Shown piece after piece: positions 24,730-32,599 of a stretch of 64,000 bases of DNA. The position numbers were made by a program, and so were the translations under genes. The number at the start of each line of letters is the position of its first letter. The stretch's first letter is position 1. Below the pieces are notes generated by a model. It did not search any database, was not told the DNA's origin, and was given only the letters and a program-made list of their open reading frames with translations. The stretch spans positions 372,001 through 436,000 of the forward strand of contig NZ_OLMR01000001.1 in assembly GCF_900291955.1 (NCBI RefSeq). Direction: 5' to 3'. This stretch comes from Pseudoruminococcus massiliensis. GTDB lineage: Bacteria; Bacillota; Clostridia; Oscillospirales; Acutalibacteraceae.

Positions 24730-25731
24730 TTGCAAGAGAAATTAATTGATGTATCAACCTGGAATGGTAATATCGACTGGGATAAGGTCTATAAATCAGG
24801 CGTAAGATACGCTATGATTCGTTCGGGCTTTGGCGTAGAAAACCCTAATCAAATTGACAATAAGTTTGTACGCAATATCACAAATGCTGTTAGAGCAGGT
24901 GTAAAATGCGGTATCTATCATTATAGTTATGCAAAATCTGCTGCTGAGGCTAAAAAAGAAGCTGATTTTTGCTTAAAAACAATAAAAAACTATGAGATAG
25001 ATTTGCCAGTTGCTTTTGATATTGAAGATTCTTCGCAAACAAATTTAGGCAAAGACGCTCTTACAAACATTGTTATTGCTTTCTGCGACAAGATTAAATC
25101 TGCCGGTTATACACCGATGTTGTATTGCAATCCAAGCTGGCTTAATAGCTATCTTCATAAAAATAAGCTAATCGGTAAATATGACTTGTGGTTAGCTCAT
25201 TGGGGTGTATCTTCACCTGCTTTTAAATGCACTATCTGGCAATACTCAGACAGTGGCATAGTTTCAGGCATTTCTGGAAATGTAGACCTTAATTATATTT
25301 ATAAGGATTATGGTTCAAGCCCAAAACCAAGCAAACCAACTTCTACAAAACCAACTGAAAAGCCTGATAAAACTACTTCAACTATTAAAGTAGGCGATAA
25401 GGTTACTGTTAAAAATCCGATAATCTATGGCACAAATAAAACCTTTGTTGTCTATGAAAAACAATATGATGTTATAGAGATAGTTGGTGACCGAGCTGTT
25501 ATTGGTATCGGAAATCAGATAATTTCAGCTATTGCTGTAAGCAATATTAGCAAGGTTGGAAACACAACTTCAACTACAAAATCAGATAAAGTTTATTATA
25601 CAGTTAAGAGCGGTGATACACTTAGCTATATCGCATACAGATATAGTACAACAGTAGATAAGCTTGTATCGCTTAACAATATCAAGAACAGAGATTTAAT
25701 CTATGTTGGACAACGAATCAGAGTAAAATAA
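24730..25731 (+). CDS. GH25 endolysin with SH3-like region and LysM domain
   Basis: The 333-residue peptidoglycan hydrolase has a GH25 muramidase domain (about 4-195): [18 protein letters not shown], and the acidic active-site set in PVAFDIEDS, plus WQYSDSG. A Ser/Thr/Pro/Lys linker, an SH3-like binding region (about 220-275) and a C-terminal LysM ([24 protein letters not shown], written here as two parts: [14 protein letters not shown] and [10 protein letters not shown], about 290-333) follow. It starts with TTG at 24730 after AAGGGAGAGAA. No signal peptide is present, so export needs the adjacent holin. Confidence 0.9.
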   Translation: MQEKLIDVSTWNGNIDWDKVYKSGVRYAMIRSGFGVENPNQIDNKFVRNITNAVRAGVKCGIYHYSYAKSAAEAKKEADFCLKTIKNYEIDLPVAFDIEDSSQTNLGKDALTNIVIAFCDKIKSAGYTPMLYCNPSWLNSYLHKNKLIGKYDLWLAHWGVSSPAFKCTIWQYSDSGIVSGISGNVDLNYIYKDYGSSPKPSKPTSTKPTEKPDKTTSTIKVGDKVTVKNPIIYGTNKTFVVYEKQYDVIEIVGDRAVIGIGNQIISAIAVSNISKVGNTTSTTKSDKVYYTVKSGDTLSYIAYRYSTTVDKLVSLNNIKNRDLIYVGQRIRVK

Positions 25732-25742
25732 TTCAATAATAT

Positions 25743-25779
25743 AAAATGCACTGTTTGATTTTCAGGCAGTGCATTTTTT
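25743..25779. terminator. Bidirectional terminator after the endolysin gene
   Basis: AAAATGCACTG / CAGTGCATTTT forms an 11-bp stem with A and T runs on either side, between the convergent endolysin and XRE genes. Confidence 0.85.
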
Positions 25780-26002
25780 ATACAAACAATTCATCAAAAC
25801 TTACATTAAGGAGTTCTTTAAAAAGTTTCAGTTCATCAGGATATATATGTCTTTGACCTACTTCTATTTTTGCTAATGCACTTCGTGTAATATCACAACC
25901 ATTTATTTGCATTTGCGCAGAAAGACACTCCTGTGTGAGATTTGCTTTTTCTCTTAGAAACCGAATATTTTTACCAAGCTTTTTCTCATACTCAATATTC
26001 AT
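25778..26002 (-). CDS. XRE-family helix-turn-helix regulator
   Basis: This 74-residue single-domain regulator is a Cro/C1-type HTH (IRFLREKANLTQECLSAQM...RSALAKIEVGQRHIYPDELKLF split by short turns). It is convergent with the lysis cassette and its 5' side faces a 24-bp perfect palindrome at 26075-26098, a likely autoregulatory operator. Whether it controls the lysis genes or the downstream membrane protein is unknown. Confidence 0.88.
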   Translation of the reverse strand: MNIEYEKKLGKNIRFLREKANLTQECLSAQMQINGCDITRSALAKIEVGQRHIYPDELKLFKELLNVSFDELFV

Positions 26003-26074
26003 ACCAAAATTCTCCTATTTTATACAAATTTTTTTGAAATAGCTTGATTTAATTTTATAGTTGTGCTATTATTA

Positions 26075-26098
26075 TTTTGCACCTATATAGGTGCAAAA
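26075..26098. promoter_or_regulatory. 24-bp perfect palindrome between the XRE gene and the membrane-protein gene
   Basis: The half-site TTTTGCACCTAT is followed directly by its exact inverse ATAGGTGCAAAA. On the minus strand a TATAAA (-10-like) lies a short distance downstream, before the XRE gene. A dimeric HTH binding site is the simplest reading. Confidence 0.65.
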
Positions 26099-26202
26099 CG
26101 GTATGTAAATCTTCTACCTTAATAGTCAATATATAGCAATTAAAAAAATACATTTCTGTTTTAGATACAAATATATTGCTTTGTTAAAATCAAAAAGGAG
26201 GT

Positions 26203-26301
26203 ATGCATATCAATATTCAAAAATATTTAATTATTAAGGGGGTTGAGGATAATTTTTATTATTCAAAAGAAATCAAAATTTCTACTCTGATTAAGCTTTA
26301 A
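26203..26301 (+). CDS. Possible 32-residue small ORF
   Basis: An ATG directly follows AAAAAGGAGGT and opens a 32-codon frame (MHINIQKYLIIKGVEDNFYY..., basic and hydrophobic) ending at TAA 26301. The SD-start spacing is only one base, which argues against efficient use of this ATG. It may instead be a decayed gene start or part of the leader of the next gene. Confidence 0.25.
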   Translation: MHINIQKYLIIKGVEDNFYYSKEIKISTLIKL

Positions 26302-26330
26302 AAATACGGTTATATAAGGAGATAAAAATT

Positions 26331-27203
26331 ATGGGACTTTTAGGAACACTTGCACCGCTTTTATTTGCAGCAATATATTTACTGGCATTTACAATAACGC
26401 CTGTTGTACTTGCAAGACAACTGTATATAGGCAAAACAACCACAAAATTGATAAAAATATTTGGAACTATTCCAATTGGTTTTGTTCTTTTGCGTGGATT
26501 ACTTCAATTTATAAAATTTTTCTTAGAATGGAGAGTCCGTTTTTTAAGTACATATCAAATATTTGAATATGACCAAATCTTTCAGTTAAAAAAAACAATC
26601 AATGTTTTCAATTCTATTGATACAGTTATTTCTATTATGCTTATAGCTGTAGGCTTTCTTCCTATTATCTCATGGATAATATTATTTGTTGATATGATTA
26701 AAGATAAATGCTTTAGCTCTAAAAATGAAGCAATACCTCCTTTTGTTCAAATCTCGATATACGCAATAGAATTTATAAGCTTATTTCTTCCAATTACAAA
26801 TCATTATGGCCTCTTTGACTCTAGGAATAATAGCTTTTTTGATTTATTCAAATATAGCTATGCTAAATTTCTAAACGGTATAATCCAAAACGGTATAATC
26901 CAAGACGGTATAATCGACACCACATTTATTACGATGATTTTAATAATAATTATAGGAATAATTCTAAATATCATATTCAGAGATTTAAGAAAAACTATAC
27001 TCTATGATTTATTGGCACAGTTTATTTATCTAATCATTATATTAGCAACTTCACAAGATCTAATGGATGAGATGAGCTTATGTTTCTTGGCTATGTATAT
27101 TTTGTCCATACTTTCCAATATATATGTGGTTGTTATAAACAGTTGGTCAATCGAAAAAACACACCAAAATACAATGAAATCTACAAATTACGGACAATTA
27201 TAA
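26331..27203 (+). CDS. Hypothetical multi-pass membrane protein
   Basis: The 290-residue, very AT-rich protein has about six or seven membrane segments (for example LLFAAIYLLAFTITPVVLA, VISIMLIAVGFLPIISWII). No family is recognised. The loop at about residues 182-196 is a threefold repeat NGIIQ-NGIIQ-DGIID, encoded by a 15-bp tandem repeat at 26874-26918. The ATG at 26331 follows AAGGAGATA. Base composition and lack of relatives suggest a recently acquired or fast-evolving accessory gene; the XRE gene lies divergently upstream. Confidence 0.7.
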   Translation: MGLLGTLAPLLFAAIYLLAFTITPVVLARQLYIGKTTTKLIKIFGTIPIGFVLLRGLLQFIKFFLEWRVRFLSTYQIFEYDQIFQLKKTINVFNSIDTVISIMLIAVGFLPIISWIILFVDMIKDKCFSSKNEAIPPFVQISIYAIEFISLFLPITNHYGLFDSRNNSFFDLFKYSYAKFLNGIIQNGIIQDGIIDTTFITMILIIIIGIILNIIFRDLRKTILYDLLAQFIYLIIILATSQDLMDEMSLCFLAMYILSILSNIYVVVINSWSIEKTHQNTMKSTNYGQL

Positions 27204-27219
27204 ATATAAGAGAGATATC

Positions 27220-27418
27220 ATTAAACTTATATTTATAATTTTAGGATTTGCTTTTGCAGTCTCATCATCTGTACGCCAACAATCTCGCCAACGATGGCAA
27301 GGGTGTTCTTAGTTGGGATTTAGAACTTGATTCTAAAGGTTATGAAGAGTATAACAGTGCAGTAATTGATTATGTTACCTCAAAAAAGGAATATTATAAT
27401 GTATCAGAAATAAAATAA
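27220..27418 (+). pseudogene. Remnant of a small secreted protein gene
   Basis: After AAGAGAG an ATT codon (27220) opens a signal-peptide-like sequence, KLIFIILGFAFAVSSS. That frame closes quickly, while a second frame continues HLYANNLANDGKGVLSWDLE...YYNVSEIK to TAA at 27418. A lost ATG and a frameshift near 27265-27285 explain this best. The original family is not recognisable. Confidence 0.55.
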
Positions 27419-27431
27419 CATACTAAAGCTA

Positions 27432-27472
27432 AAGGGTGAATAAACTGCTATGCGGTTATTCACCCCTTTTTA
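27432..27472 (+). terminator. Terminator after the remnant gene
   Basis: AAGGGTGAATAA / TTATTCACCCCTT forms a strong hairpin followed by TTTTTATA. Confidence 0.8.
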
Positions 27473-27525
27473 TATAAGAAAATCCTACACCATTATATGA
27501 TGCAGGATTATTTTTATATAACTTA

Positions 27526-28146
27526 TTATTTCTTGTCCTTTTTAACCTCGCATTTATCAAAGCTTGGATTGAAAGCATAGAAATTTTTACTATCAAGCTT
27601 ATCTGTCGCTATTCTCAAGCCCTCACCGAAACGCTGATAATGCACTATCTCTCTTTCTCTCAAGAAGCGTATAGGGTCTATAACATCTGGGTCATCACAG
27701 AAACGAAGTATATTATCATATGTCGTTCGTGCCTTTTGCTCCGCCGCCATATCTTCGTGTAAATCTGTTATCGTATCACCCTTGACTTGCATAGATGCCG
27801 CTGTATACGGAAAACCTCCTGCAGCTTGTGGATAAACACCTGTTGTGTGGTCTACAAAATAATCAGCAAAGCCAGCTTTTTCGATTTCTTCAGGTGTAAG
27901 ATTTCTTGTAAGCTGATATACTATCGTTCCAACCATTTCGAGATGAGCCAATTCTTCTGTGCCTATATCTGTCAATATTGCTTTAAGCTCTGGAAACGGC
28001 ATAGAAAATCTTTGACTCAAATACCTTAGAGATGCACCTAATTCACCATCTGGACCGCCGTATTGCGTACATATTATTTTTGCGAGCTTTGGATTAGGAT
28101 TTTTTATTCTTATAGGATATTCAAGCTTTTTCTCGTAAACCCACAT
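27526..28146 (-). CDS. cotJC: Spore coat protein CotJC (manganese-catalase family)
   Basis: This 206-residue ferritin-like protein begins MWVYEKKLEYP and carries conserved E/H metal ligands (GTEELAHLEMV at about 62-72, EDMAAEQKARTTYDN, REREIVHYQRFGE). It is a spore-coat component related to Mn catalase. It is the last gene of cotJABC, two bases after cotJB, with GAGGAGGGTAA as SD in the end of cotJB. Together with spoVAD it shows spore formation. Confidence 0.94.
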   Translation of the reverse strand: MWVYEKKLEYPIRIKNPNPKLAKIICTQYGGPDGELGASLRYLSQRFSMPFPELKAILTDIGTEELAHLEMVGTIVYQLTRNLTPEEIEKAGFADYFVDHTTGVYPQAAGGFPYTAASMQVKGDTITDLHEDMAAEQKARTTYDNILRFCDDPDVIDPIRFLREREIVHYQRFGEGLRIATDKLDSKNFYAFNPSFDKCEVKKDKK

Positions 28147-28148
28147 AG

Positions 28149-28406
28149 CTAATTACCCTCCTCGTTGTTATCCCATGGCCACGGATTTGAAATCCACGCC
28201 CAACGGTTGGCATTATCTCTTTTTGCCTGAATAGGTCCGAATTTTTCTTCATATTCCTTTCTAAGGGCATTGCTCTTGGCATTATAATCGGCAAGCTTAT
28301 CTGCAACCGCCTTATCATTTGGGTGTGTATCAAGATAAATATGAAGCTCAATAACAGCAAAATCATATGATGAGATTCGTTTCATAAGTCTTTCTCTCTC
28401 TGTCAT
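28149..28406 (-). CDS. cotJB: Spore coat protein CotJB
   Basis: The 85-residue protein has the CotJB pattern: an N-terminal helix with ERERLMKRISSYDFAVIELHIYLDTHP (in parts) and a tryptophan-rich tail (RWAWISNPWPWDN). The start overlaps the cotJA stop (ATGA) and follows GGAGGTG. It is needed with CotJA and CotJC for an inner coat layer. Confidence 0.93.
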   Translation of the reverse strand: MTERERLMKRISSYDFAVIELHIYLDTHPNDKAVADKLADYNAKSNALRKEYEEKFGPIQAKRDNANRWAWISNPWPWDNNEEGN

Positions 28407-28609
28407 TTTTCAGCACCTCCACACTCCTCACAGTTCGGGCAGAAGGGCTTGTCTAAGCAAGGAAACATAGTTCCACTTGAAATTCCTTGCTCTACACCAT
28501 AAAGTCTTTGAGCATTCTGATATGGAACATATGCCATAGCTATCACCGGATTATCAGGAAGAGGAGAAATATTATATTCCATAGCCTTTTGCCTTATAAT
28601 ATCTTCCAT
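28403..28609 (-). CDS. cotJA: Spore coat-associated protein CotJA
   Basis: This 68-residue protein shows the CotJA signature LAMAYVP.Q-like segment (VIAMAYVPYQNAQRLYGVEQGI) and a cysteine-containing end (CLDKPFCPNCEECGG). It is the first gene of cotJABC, with AAAGGAG 9 bases before the ATG. The extra cysteines at the C-terminus may allow cross-linking; that is inference. Confidence 0.9.
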   Translation of the reverse strand: MEDIIRQKAMEYNISPLPDNPVIAMAYVPYQNAQRLYGVEQGISSGTMFPCLDKPFCPNCEECGGAEK

Positions 28610-28679
28610 ACAAATAAACTCCTTTCATAAATTATCAATACATAATATGCAAAATTCTGCTGATTGCTACCAAAAAAAT

Positions 28680-28708
28680 TTGACAGTGATTGAAATATAT
28701 GATATTAT
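28680..28708 (+). promoter_or_regulatory. Promoter of the queuosine-salvage operon
   Basis: TTGACA (28680-28685), 17 bases, TATTAT (28703-28708). The predicted RNA begins near 28715, just before the riboswitch P1 stem. Confidence 0.8.
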
Positions 28709-28713
28709 AAAAA

Positions 28714-28785
28714 TTACGGCAGTTCGTAACCATCCTGCCATGACAAAGCCAATAGGTACTTTGTCTAATCAAAACTAAGGAGGAA
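28714..28785 (+). promoter_or_regulatory. preQ1-type riboswitch
   Basis: The RNA opens with a stem GGCAG/CTGCC around a TTCGTAACCATC loop, then a second stem GACAAAG/CTTTGTC, then an A-rich tail AAAACTAAGGAGG. The first hairpin plus the AAAACTAAGG tail fit the H-type pseudoknot of preQ1 aptamers, with an extra hairpin inserted before the tail. The downstream queuosine-related genes support the call. The class (I with an insert, or III) was not settled. Confidence 0.7.
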
Positions 28786-28787
28786 AA

Positions 28788-28842
28788 GGCATAAGGCATT
28801 GTTATGCCCTTTTTAATACACCTCTTTTAGGGTGTATTTTTT
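28788..28842 (+). terminator. Two tandem terminators in the riboswitch leader
   Basis: GGCATAA/TTATGCC (28788-28808) is followed by TTTTT, and AATACACC/GGGTGTATT (28815-28838) is followed by TTTTTT. Both lie between the aptamer and the first gene, so preQ1 probably acts by transcription termination. Confidence 0.75.
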
Positions 28843-28856
28843 ATGCCGAAAAAAGT

Positions 28857-29552
28857 ATGGAAAGGTACAATATTATTTCCGAAAAGAACAAACGGGAAAT
28901 AGTTCTTCTTCGAGGCTCAGGCTGCGTTTATAAGAAATGCACCTTCTGTGACTACTACACAGACAGCTGTAAAAATCCGCAGGAAAACTATCTTCTCAAC
29001 CAATCTGTCTTAGAACAGGTCACTGGTCAGTATGGCAACCTTGAGGTCATCAATTCAGGCTCGGTCTTTGAGCTTGACGAAAAAACTCTTGACCTAATAA
29101 AAAGTATTTGCCACGAAAAAAAGATTTCAACTATTCATTTTGAGTCGCACTATCTCTATCGAAAGAAAATTCCTGATTTGAGAAAATATTTTTCAGAGTT
29201 CGACCTTAAAATGAAGCTTGGTCTTGAAACATTTGACTATGATTTTAGAGAATCCGTTCTGCATAAGGGTATTAACGAAAAAAATCCATCTATTATTGCA
29301 GAACACTTTGATGAAGCAAATTTTCTCTTTGGAATCACTGGTCAAACCGTTGAAAGTATGAAGCAAGATATTGAGCTGGGTTTGGAAAATTTTGAAAGAA
29401 TCTGTCTTAATATTATGTGTGACAATACAACGGGGGTTTCACCAGATAAAGCTGTTATAGACAGCTTTATTAAACAGCTCTACCCTATTTATAAGAATAA
29501 TGAGCGTGTTGACATCTTAATTAATAATACTGACTTTGGAGTGGGTGACTGA
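28857..29552 (+). CDS. Radical SAM enzyme, QueL-like (queuine lyase candidate)
   Basis: This 231-residue radical SAM protein has an N-terminal cluster motif C-VYKK-C-TF-C (about residues 21-29), CX4CX2C rather than the usual CX3CX2C. TIHFESHYLYRKK and LKMKLGLETFDYDFRESVLHKGI (in parts) are typical barrel segments. It is behind a preQ1-type riboswitch and directly before a YhhQ-type transporter, the setting of QueL, the radical SAM enzyme that turns salvaged queuine into a preQ1-type base in clostridia. No QueK hydrolase is adjacent. The ATG at 28857 has no clear SD; SD-like AAGGAGG lies upstream of the terminators. Confidence 0.75.
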   Translation: MERYNIISEKNKREIVLLRGSGCVYKKCTFCDYYTDSCKNPQENYLLNQSVLEQVTGQYGNLEVINSGSVFELDEKTLDLIKSICHEKKISTIHFESHYLYRKKIPDLRKYFSEFDLKMKLGLETFDYDFRESVLHKGINEKNPSIIAEHFDEANFLFGITGQTVESMKQDIELGLENFERICLNIMCDNTTGVSPDKAVIDSFIKQLYPIYKNNERVDILINNTDFGVGD

Positions 29553-29553
29553 T

Positions 29554-30270
29554 ATGAATGAGATTTTACTTATTAGTTCTGTAATTTTTATCTATGGTAC
29601 GGCACTTGTTGGCTATAAATTCTTTGGAAAAACTGGTCTTTACTGTCTTTCAGCAGTAGCTACTATTCTTGCAAATGTTGAAGTTATATTGCTTATAAAC
29701 GCATTCGGAATGGAACAAACCTTAGGAAATGTACTCTTTGCTGTAACTTTCCTTATAACCGACATTCTTTCAGAATGTGAAGGCAAAAAGGCAGCAAATA
29801 AAGCCGTCTTTGTGGGAATTTTTTCATCAATATTCTTTTTGATTTTATCACAAAGCTGGTTGCTATATACTCCAAGTGTAAACGATACTATGATGGATTC
29901 TGTAAAATCAGTTTTCGGAAACACTCCAAGAATGATTATTTCATCACTTCTTGTTTATGCAATAAGCCAATTCTTTGATGTATGGCTTTACCATAAATGG
30001 TGGGGCTTTACTGAAAAGAAATTCGGCAATAAGAGAAAATTCCTATGGTTGAGAAACAATGGTTCAACACTTATAAGTCAAATTCTTAACACTGCACTCT
30101 TTACATTCCTTGCCTTTGTAGGAACATATGACTTACCAACTATGATTTCTATATTCTTCTCAAGCTATATAATTTATGTATTTACAAGCCTTTTAGACAC
30201 ACCATTCGTCTATTTGGCAAGACGAATCAAGGATTCTGAGGTAAAAAAATCTAATAATGTAGCTGAGTAA
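29554..30270 (+). CDS. Queuosine precursor transporter (YhhQ/QPTR family)
   Basis: This 238-residue membrane protein has about six to seven segments and the YhhQ signature: FLITDILSECEGKKAANKAVFVG (in parts, about 68-90), and WLRNNGSTLISQILNTALFTF. The family imports queuine or preQ1/preQ0 for tRNA modification. The ATG at 29554 lies two bases after the QueL-like stop; an in-frame TTG upstream overlaps that gene. It shares the preQ1-type control. Confidence 0.9.
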   Translation: MNEILLISSVIFIYGTALVGYKFFGKTGLYCLSAVATILANVEVILLINAFGMEQTLGNVLFAVTFLITDILSECEGKKAANKAVFVGIFSSIFFLILSQSWLLYTPSVNDTMMDSVKSVFGNTPRMIISSLLVYAISQFFDVWLYHKWWGFTEKKFGNKRKFLWLRNNGSTLISQILNTALFTFLAFVGTYDLPTMISIFFSSYIIYVFTSLLDTPFVYLARRIKDSEVKKSNNVAE

Positions 30271-30302
30271 AATTAAAAATTTTAAACATAAAGATACATA
30301 AA

Positions 30303-30350
30303 AACAGCGGTATATTACGAGCTTTCTGTAATATACCGCTGTTAATTTTT
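30303..30350. terminator. Bidirectional terminator
   Basis: AACAGCGGTATATTAC / GTAATATACCGCTGTT, a 16-bp perfect stem, lies between the convergent transporter and GH13 genes and is followed by a T run. Confidence 0.9.
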
Positions 30351-30357
30351 TAGTTTA

Positions 30358-31908
30358 TTAGTCTACTTTAATAACCACCAATGATTGTGGGAGCATTGTA
30401 ATTTCTTCATTTTCAACACAAGCCTTGCCTATCGCAAATACTTGTTCACCATCAAACTTGCATGGTGCTTTCTGCTCTTTATCTGTTGGGTTTACTGCAA
30501 TAACGAATTTACCACGCTTAAAGATAAACGGATACTTTCCGCTCTCTGCATAAACAACCTCAAAGTCACCATCAGACTGCAAGTCCTCATTTTCGTGGCG
30601 GAGCTTGATTACCTTACGAATAGTATTAAGGATAGAATCTTCGTCCTTCTCCTGTGCAGAAACTGTTGGTGCATCTGCTGAAGTATCAACAGGAAGATAA
30701 AGCTTATCAGCCGAAGCAGTAGAGAAACCATGATTTGCGGAATCGTCCCACTGCATAGGTGTTCTTGTTCCTGTACGGCTAAATCCGCCTTCCTTGCTTT
30801 GCAAGCCCTCCATAAACTTCATACCAATTTCATCACCATAATAAAGGAATGGCACACCTGGCATTAAGAATACAAATGAATATGCAAGCTTTGCCTCAAG
30901 AGGACTAAACATCTTAGTCATTCTTGGGGTATCGTGGTTGCAGGTAATAAAGCTAATATAACCTTTGCCCTTTATAGCCTTTAATTCGTCGAGATAATCA
31001 TCAAGGAATTTTGTAATATCGCCCTTGCCATTCTTTGAGAAAACAGCCTTGCATTCCCCTGTTTCCTTATCCTTTTCTCTGAAAAGATAACGATAACCAT
31101 TGTTATCATGGTCGAGGTAGAAATCACTGTGGAAGCCTGCACCGATTGATGTATGAGGTCTGCTCCATTCAGAAATAATTGCTGCCTCAGGATATTCCTC
31201 ATCAAGCATCTTTCTGATATTACGCCAAACCTTGCAGGTTTCTGGCTTTTCGCCGTCCTCATTCTTAACGAGTGAGTCTGCCATATCTACTCGGAAACCA
31301 TCTGCACCCTTATCAAGCCAAAAACGCATAACATCTTTCATAGCTTCAACTGTTGCCTGACAATCTGGGTGGCTTGGCGGGAGCTGCCAATTTGGGTGTG
31401 TAATCTCTGCAAAACCATAGTTCAAAGCTGGCTGTGAACTAAAGAAATTTACAAGATAGTTGCCATCACGATTTGTGATACCACAGACAAATTTATATTG
31501 TGGCGGTGCTTCCCATACACTATCTGTCCATATATAACGGTTTGAGAACTCATTTTTTTCAGGCTTCTGACTTTCGATGAACCATTCGCATTGGTCGGAA
31601 GTATGTCCTGGAACGAGGTCAAGAAGAATCTTAATTCCCTTTTCGTGAGCTTTATTAAAAAGCTCAATGAGGTCATCATTTGTGCCATATCTTTCTGCGA
31701 CAAGCTTATAATTACGAACATCATATCCTGCATCCATAAACGGTGAATCAAATATAGGATTTAGCCAGATAGCATTACAGCCAAGGGATTTTACATAATC
31801 CAGCTTGGAAATAATACCAGCAATATCACCTATACCGTCACCATTGGTGTCGCAAAATGTCTGGGGATAAATTTCATAAAAAACAGCATCTTTTAACCAC
31901 TGTGGCAT
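30358..31908 (-). CDS. Intracellular GH13 glucosidase/neopullulanase-type enzyme
   Basis: The 516-residue GH13 enzyme has no signal peptide. It starts MPQWLKDAVFYEIYPQTF and has the four GH13 regions: DLVPGHTS, GFRVDMADS (nucleophile Asp, about 212), AAIISEW (acid/base Glu, about 247) and TCNHDTPR (third Asp). A small C-terminal beta domain follows. It would degrade imported maltodextrins released by the secreted amylases at 45-54 kb. The exact specificity (alpha-glucosidase, oligo-1,6-glucosidase or trehalose-type) is not determined. The ATG at 31908 follows TTGGAGGTA. Confidence 0.88.
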   Translation of the reverse strand: MPQWLKDAVFYEIYPQTFCDTNGDGIGDIAGIISKLDYVKSLGCNAIWLNPIFDSPFMDAGYDVRNYKLVAERYGTNDDLIELFNKAHEKGIKILLDLVPGHTSDQCEWFIESQKPEKNEFSNRYIWTDSVWEAPPQYKFVCGITNRDGNYLVNFFSSQPALNYGFAEITHPNWQLPPSHPDCQATVEAMKDVMRFWLDKGADGFRVDMADSLVKNEDGEKPETCKVWRNIRKMLDEEYPEAAIISEWSRPHTSIGAGFHSDFYLDHDNNGYRYLFREKDKETGECKAVFSKNGKGDITKFLDDYLDELKAIKGKGYISFITCNHDTPRMTKMFSPLEAKLAYSFVFLMPGVPFLYYGDEIGMKFMEGLQSKEGGFSRTGTRTPMQWDDSANHGFSTASADKLYLPVDTSADAPTVSAQEKDEDSILNTIRKVIKLRHENEDLQSDGDFEVVYAESGKYPFIFKRGKFVIAVNPTDKEQKAPCKFDGEQVFAIGKACVENEEITMLPQSLVVIKVD

Positions 31909-32005
31909 TTCTAATACCTCCAATAAGCTTATTTTTATATATTTTAACATATTATTCTCGATATTACAAGGAATAATAGTATATTTTGCTTAAACATAAT
32001 AATTA

Positions 32006-32467
32006 TTATTTAAGCTCGTTAAACCTATTGTATCTTATATTAATATATTCATCTTTTTTTCTGCCAGTAGAAATCATATATTCGCCTGTCCTCTGTCTAC
32101 TAATAGTAATATTCTTTTTGCCTGCTTCAAGTAAAGCTTTAAGTTCATCAGAATTAATTATAACTAATTCTCCCTTTGAAAAAATATCTACTATGCAGAC
32201 AAGCATTATAAAAAATTTTATTCCACTATTTAAATATTCATTTAGTTCATCAAGCTCTTTTTCTATATTAAAAATCCAATTATCGTATAAACCATTGTTA
32301 CTTATACTACTGCTTTTAATATATAGCTCACATTCTTTATTATTTACTGAAATCTTATATATATTCCTTCTTTTTCCACTTGATACAAGTGTTGGATATA
32401 TTCCGTTACTCATTAAAGCTGATATAGCAGCTCCATAAGCAAAGTCACTTTTTTTTAATTCCGACAT
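32006..32467 (-). CDS. Hypothetical protein
   Basis: This 153-residue, probably cytosolic protein is not recognised. Its first half is basic with short strands (YPTLVSSGKRRNIYKISVNN), the middle has a hydrophobic stretch (IKFFIMLVCIVDIF) and the end is basic again (NITISRQRTGEYMISTGRKKDE). The ATG at 32467 follows GAGGTAG. It lies divergent from the cobalamin riboswitch operon, and nothing ties it functionally to its neighbours. Confidence 0.6.
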   Translation of the reverse strand: MSELKKSDFAYGAAISALMSNGIYPTLVSSGKRRNIYKISVNNKECELYIKSSSISNNGLYDNWIFNIEKELDELNEYLNSGIKFFIMLVCIVDIFSKGELVIINSDELKALLEAGKKNITISRQRTGEYMISTGRKKDEYINIRYNRFNELK

Positions 32468-32557
32468 AACCACTACCTCACAATGAAATTATTTTATATA
32501 TTATATCATACTATAATTTACTTTGCAATTATAGTTATATTATGATTTTATAAATTC

Positions 32558-32586
32558 TTGACCTGAAAAAGGAAAAGTGATATACT
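32558..32586 (+). promoter_or_regulatory. Promoter of the corrinoid-capture operon
   Basis: TTGACC (32558-32563), 17 bases, TATACT (32581-32586). It precedes the cobalamin riboswitch directly. Confidence 0.8.
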
Positions 32587-32599
32587 AATTTTAAATAGA

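Noticed and set aside
28804-28830. Eight-codon leader peptide ATG after the SD-like AAGGAGG in the preQ1 leader
   Set aside because: The SD-ATG distance is about 20 bases and the frame runs through two terminator hairpins.
30358-31908. Extracellular amylase
   Set aside because: The longer open frame at the N-terminus is not a signal peptide and lacks an SD; the ATG at 31908 gives a cytosolic enzyme.
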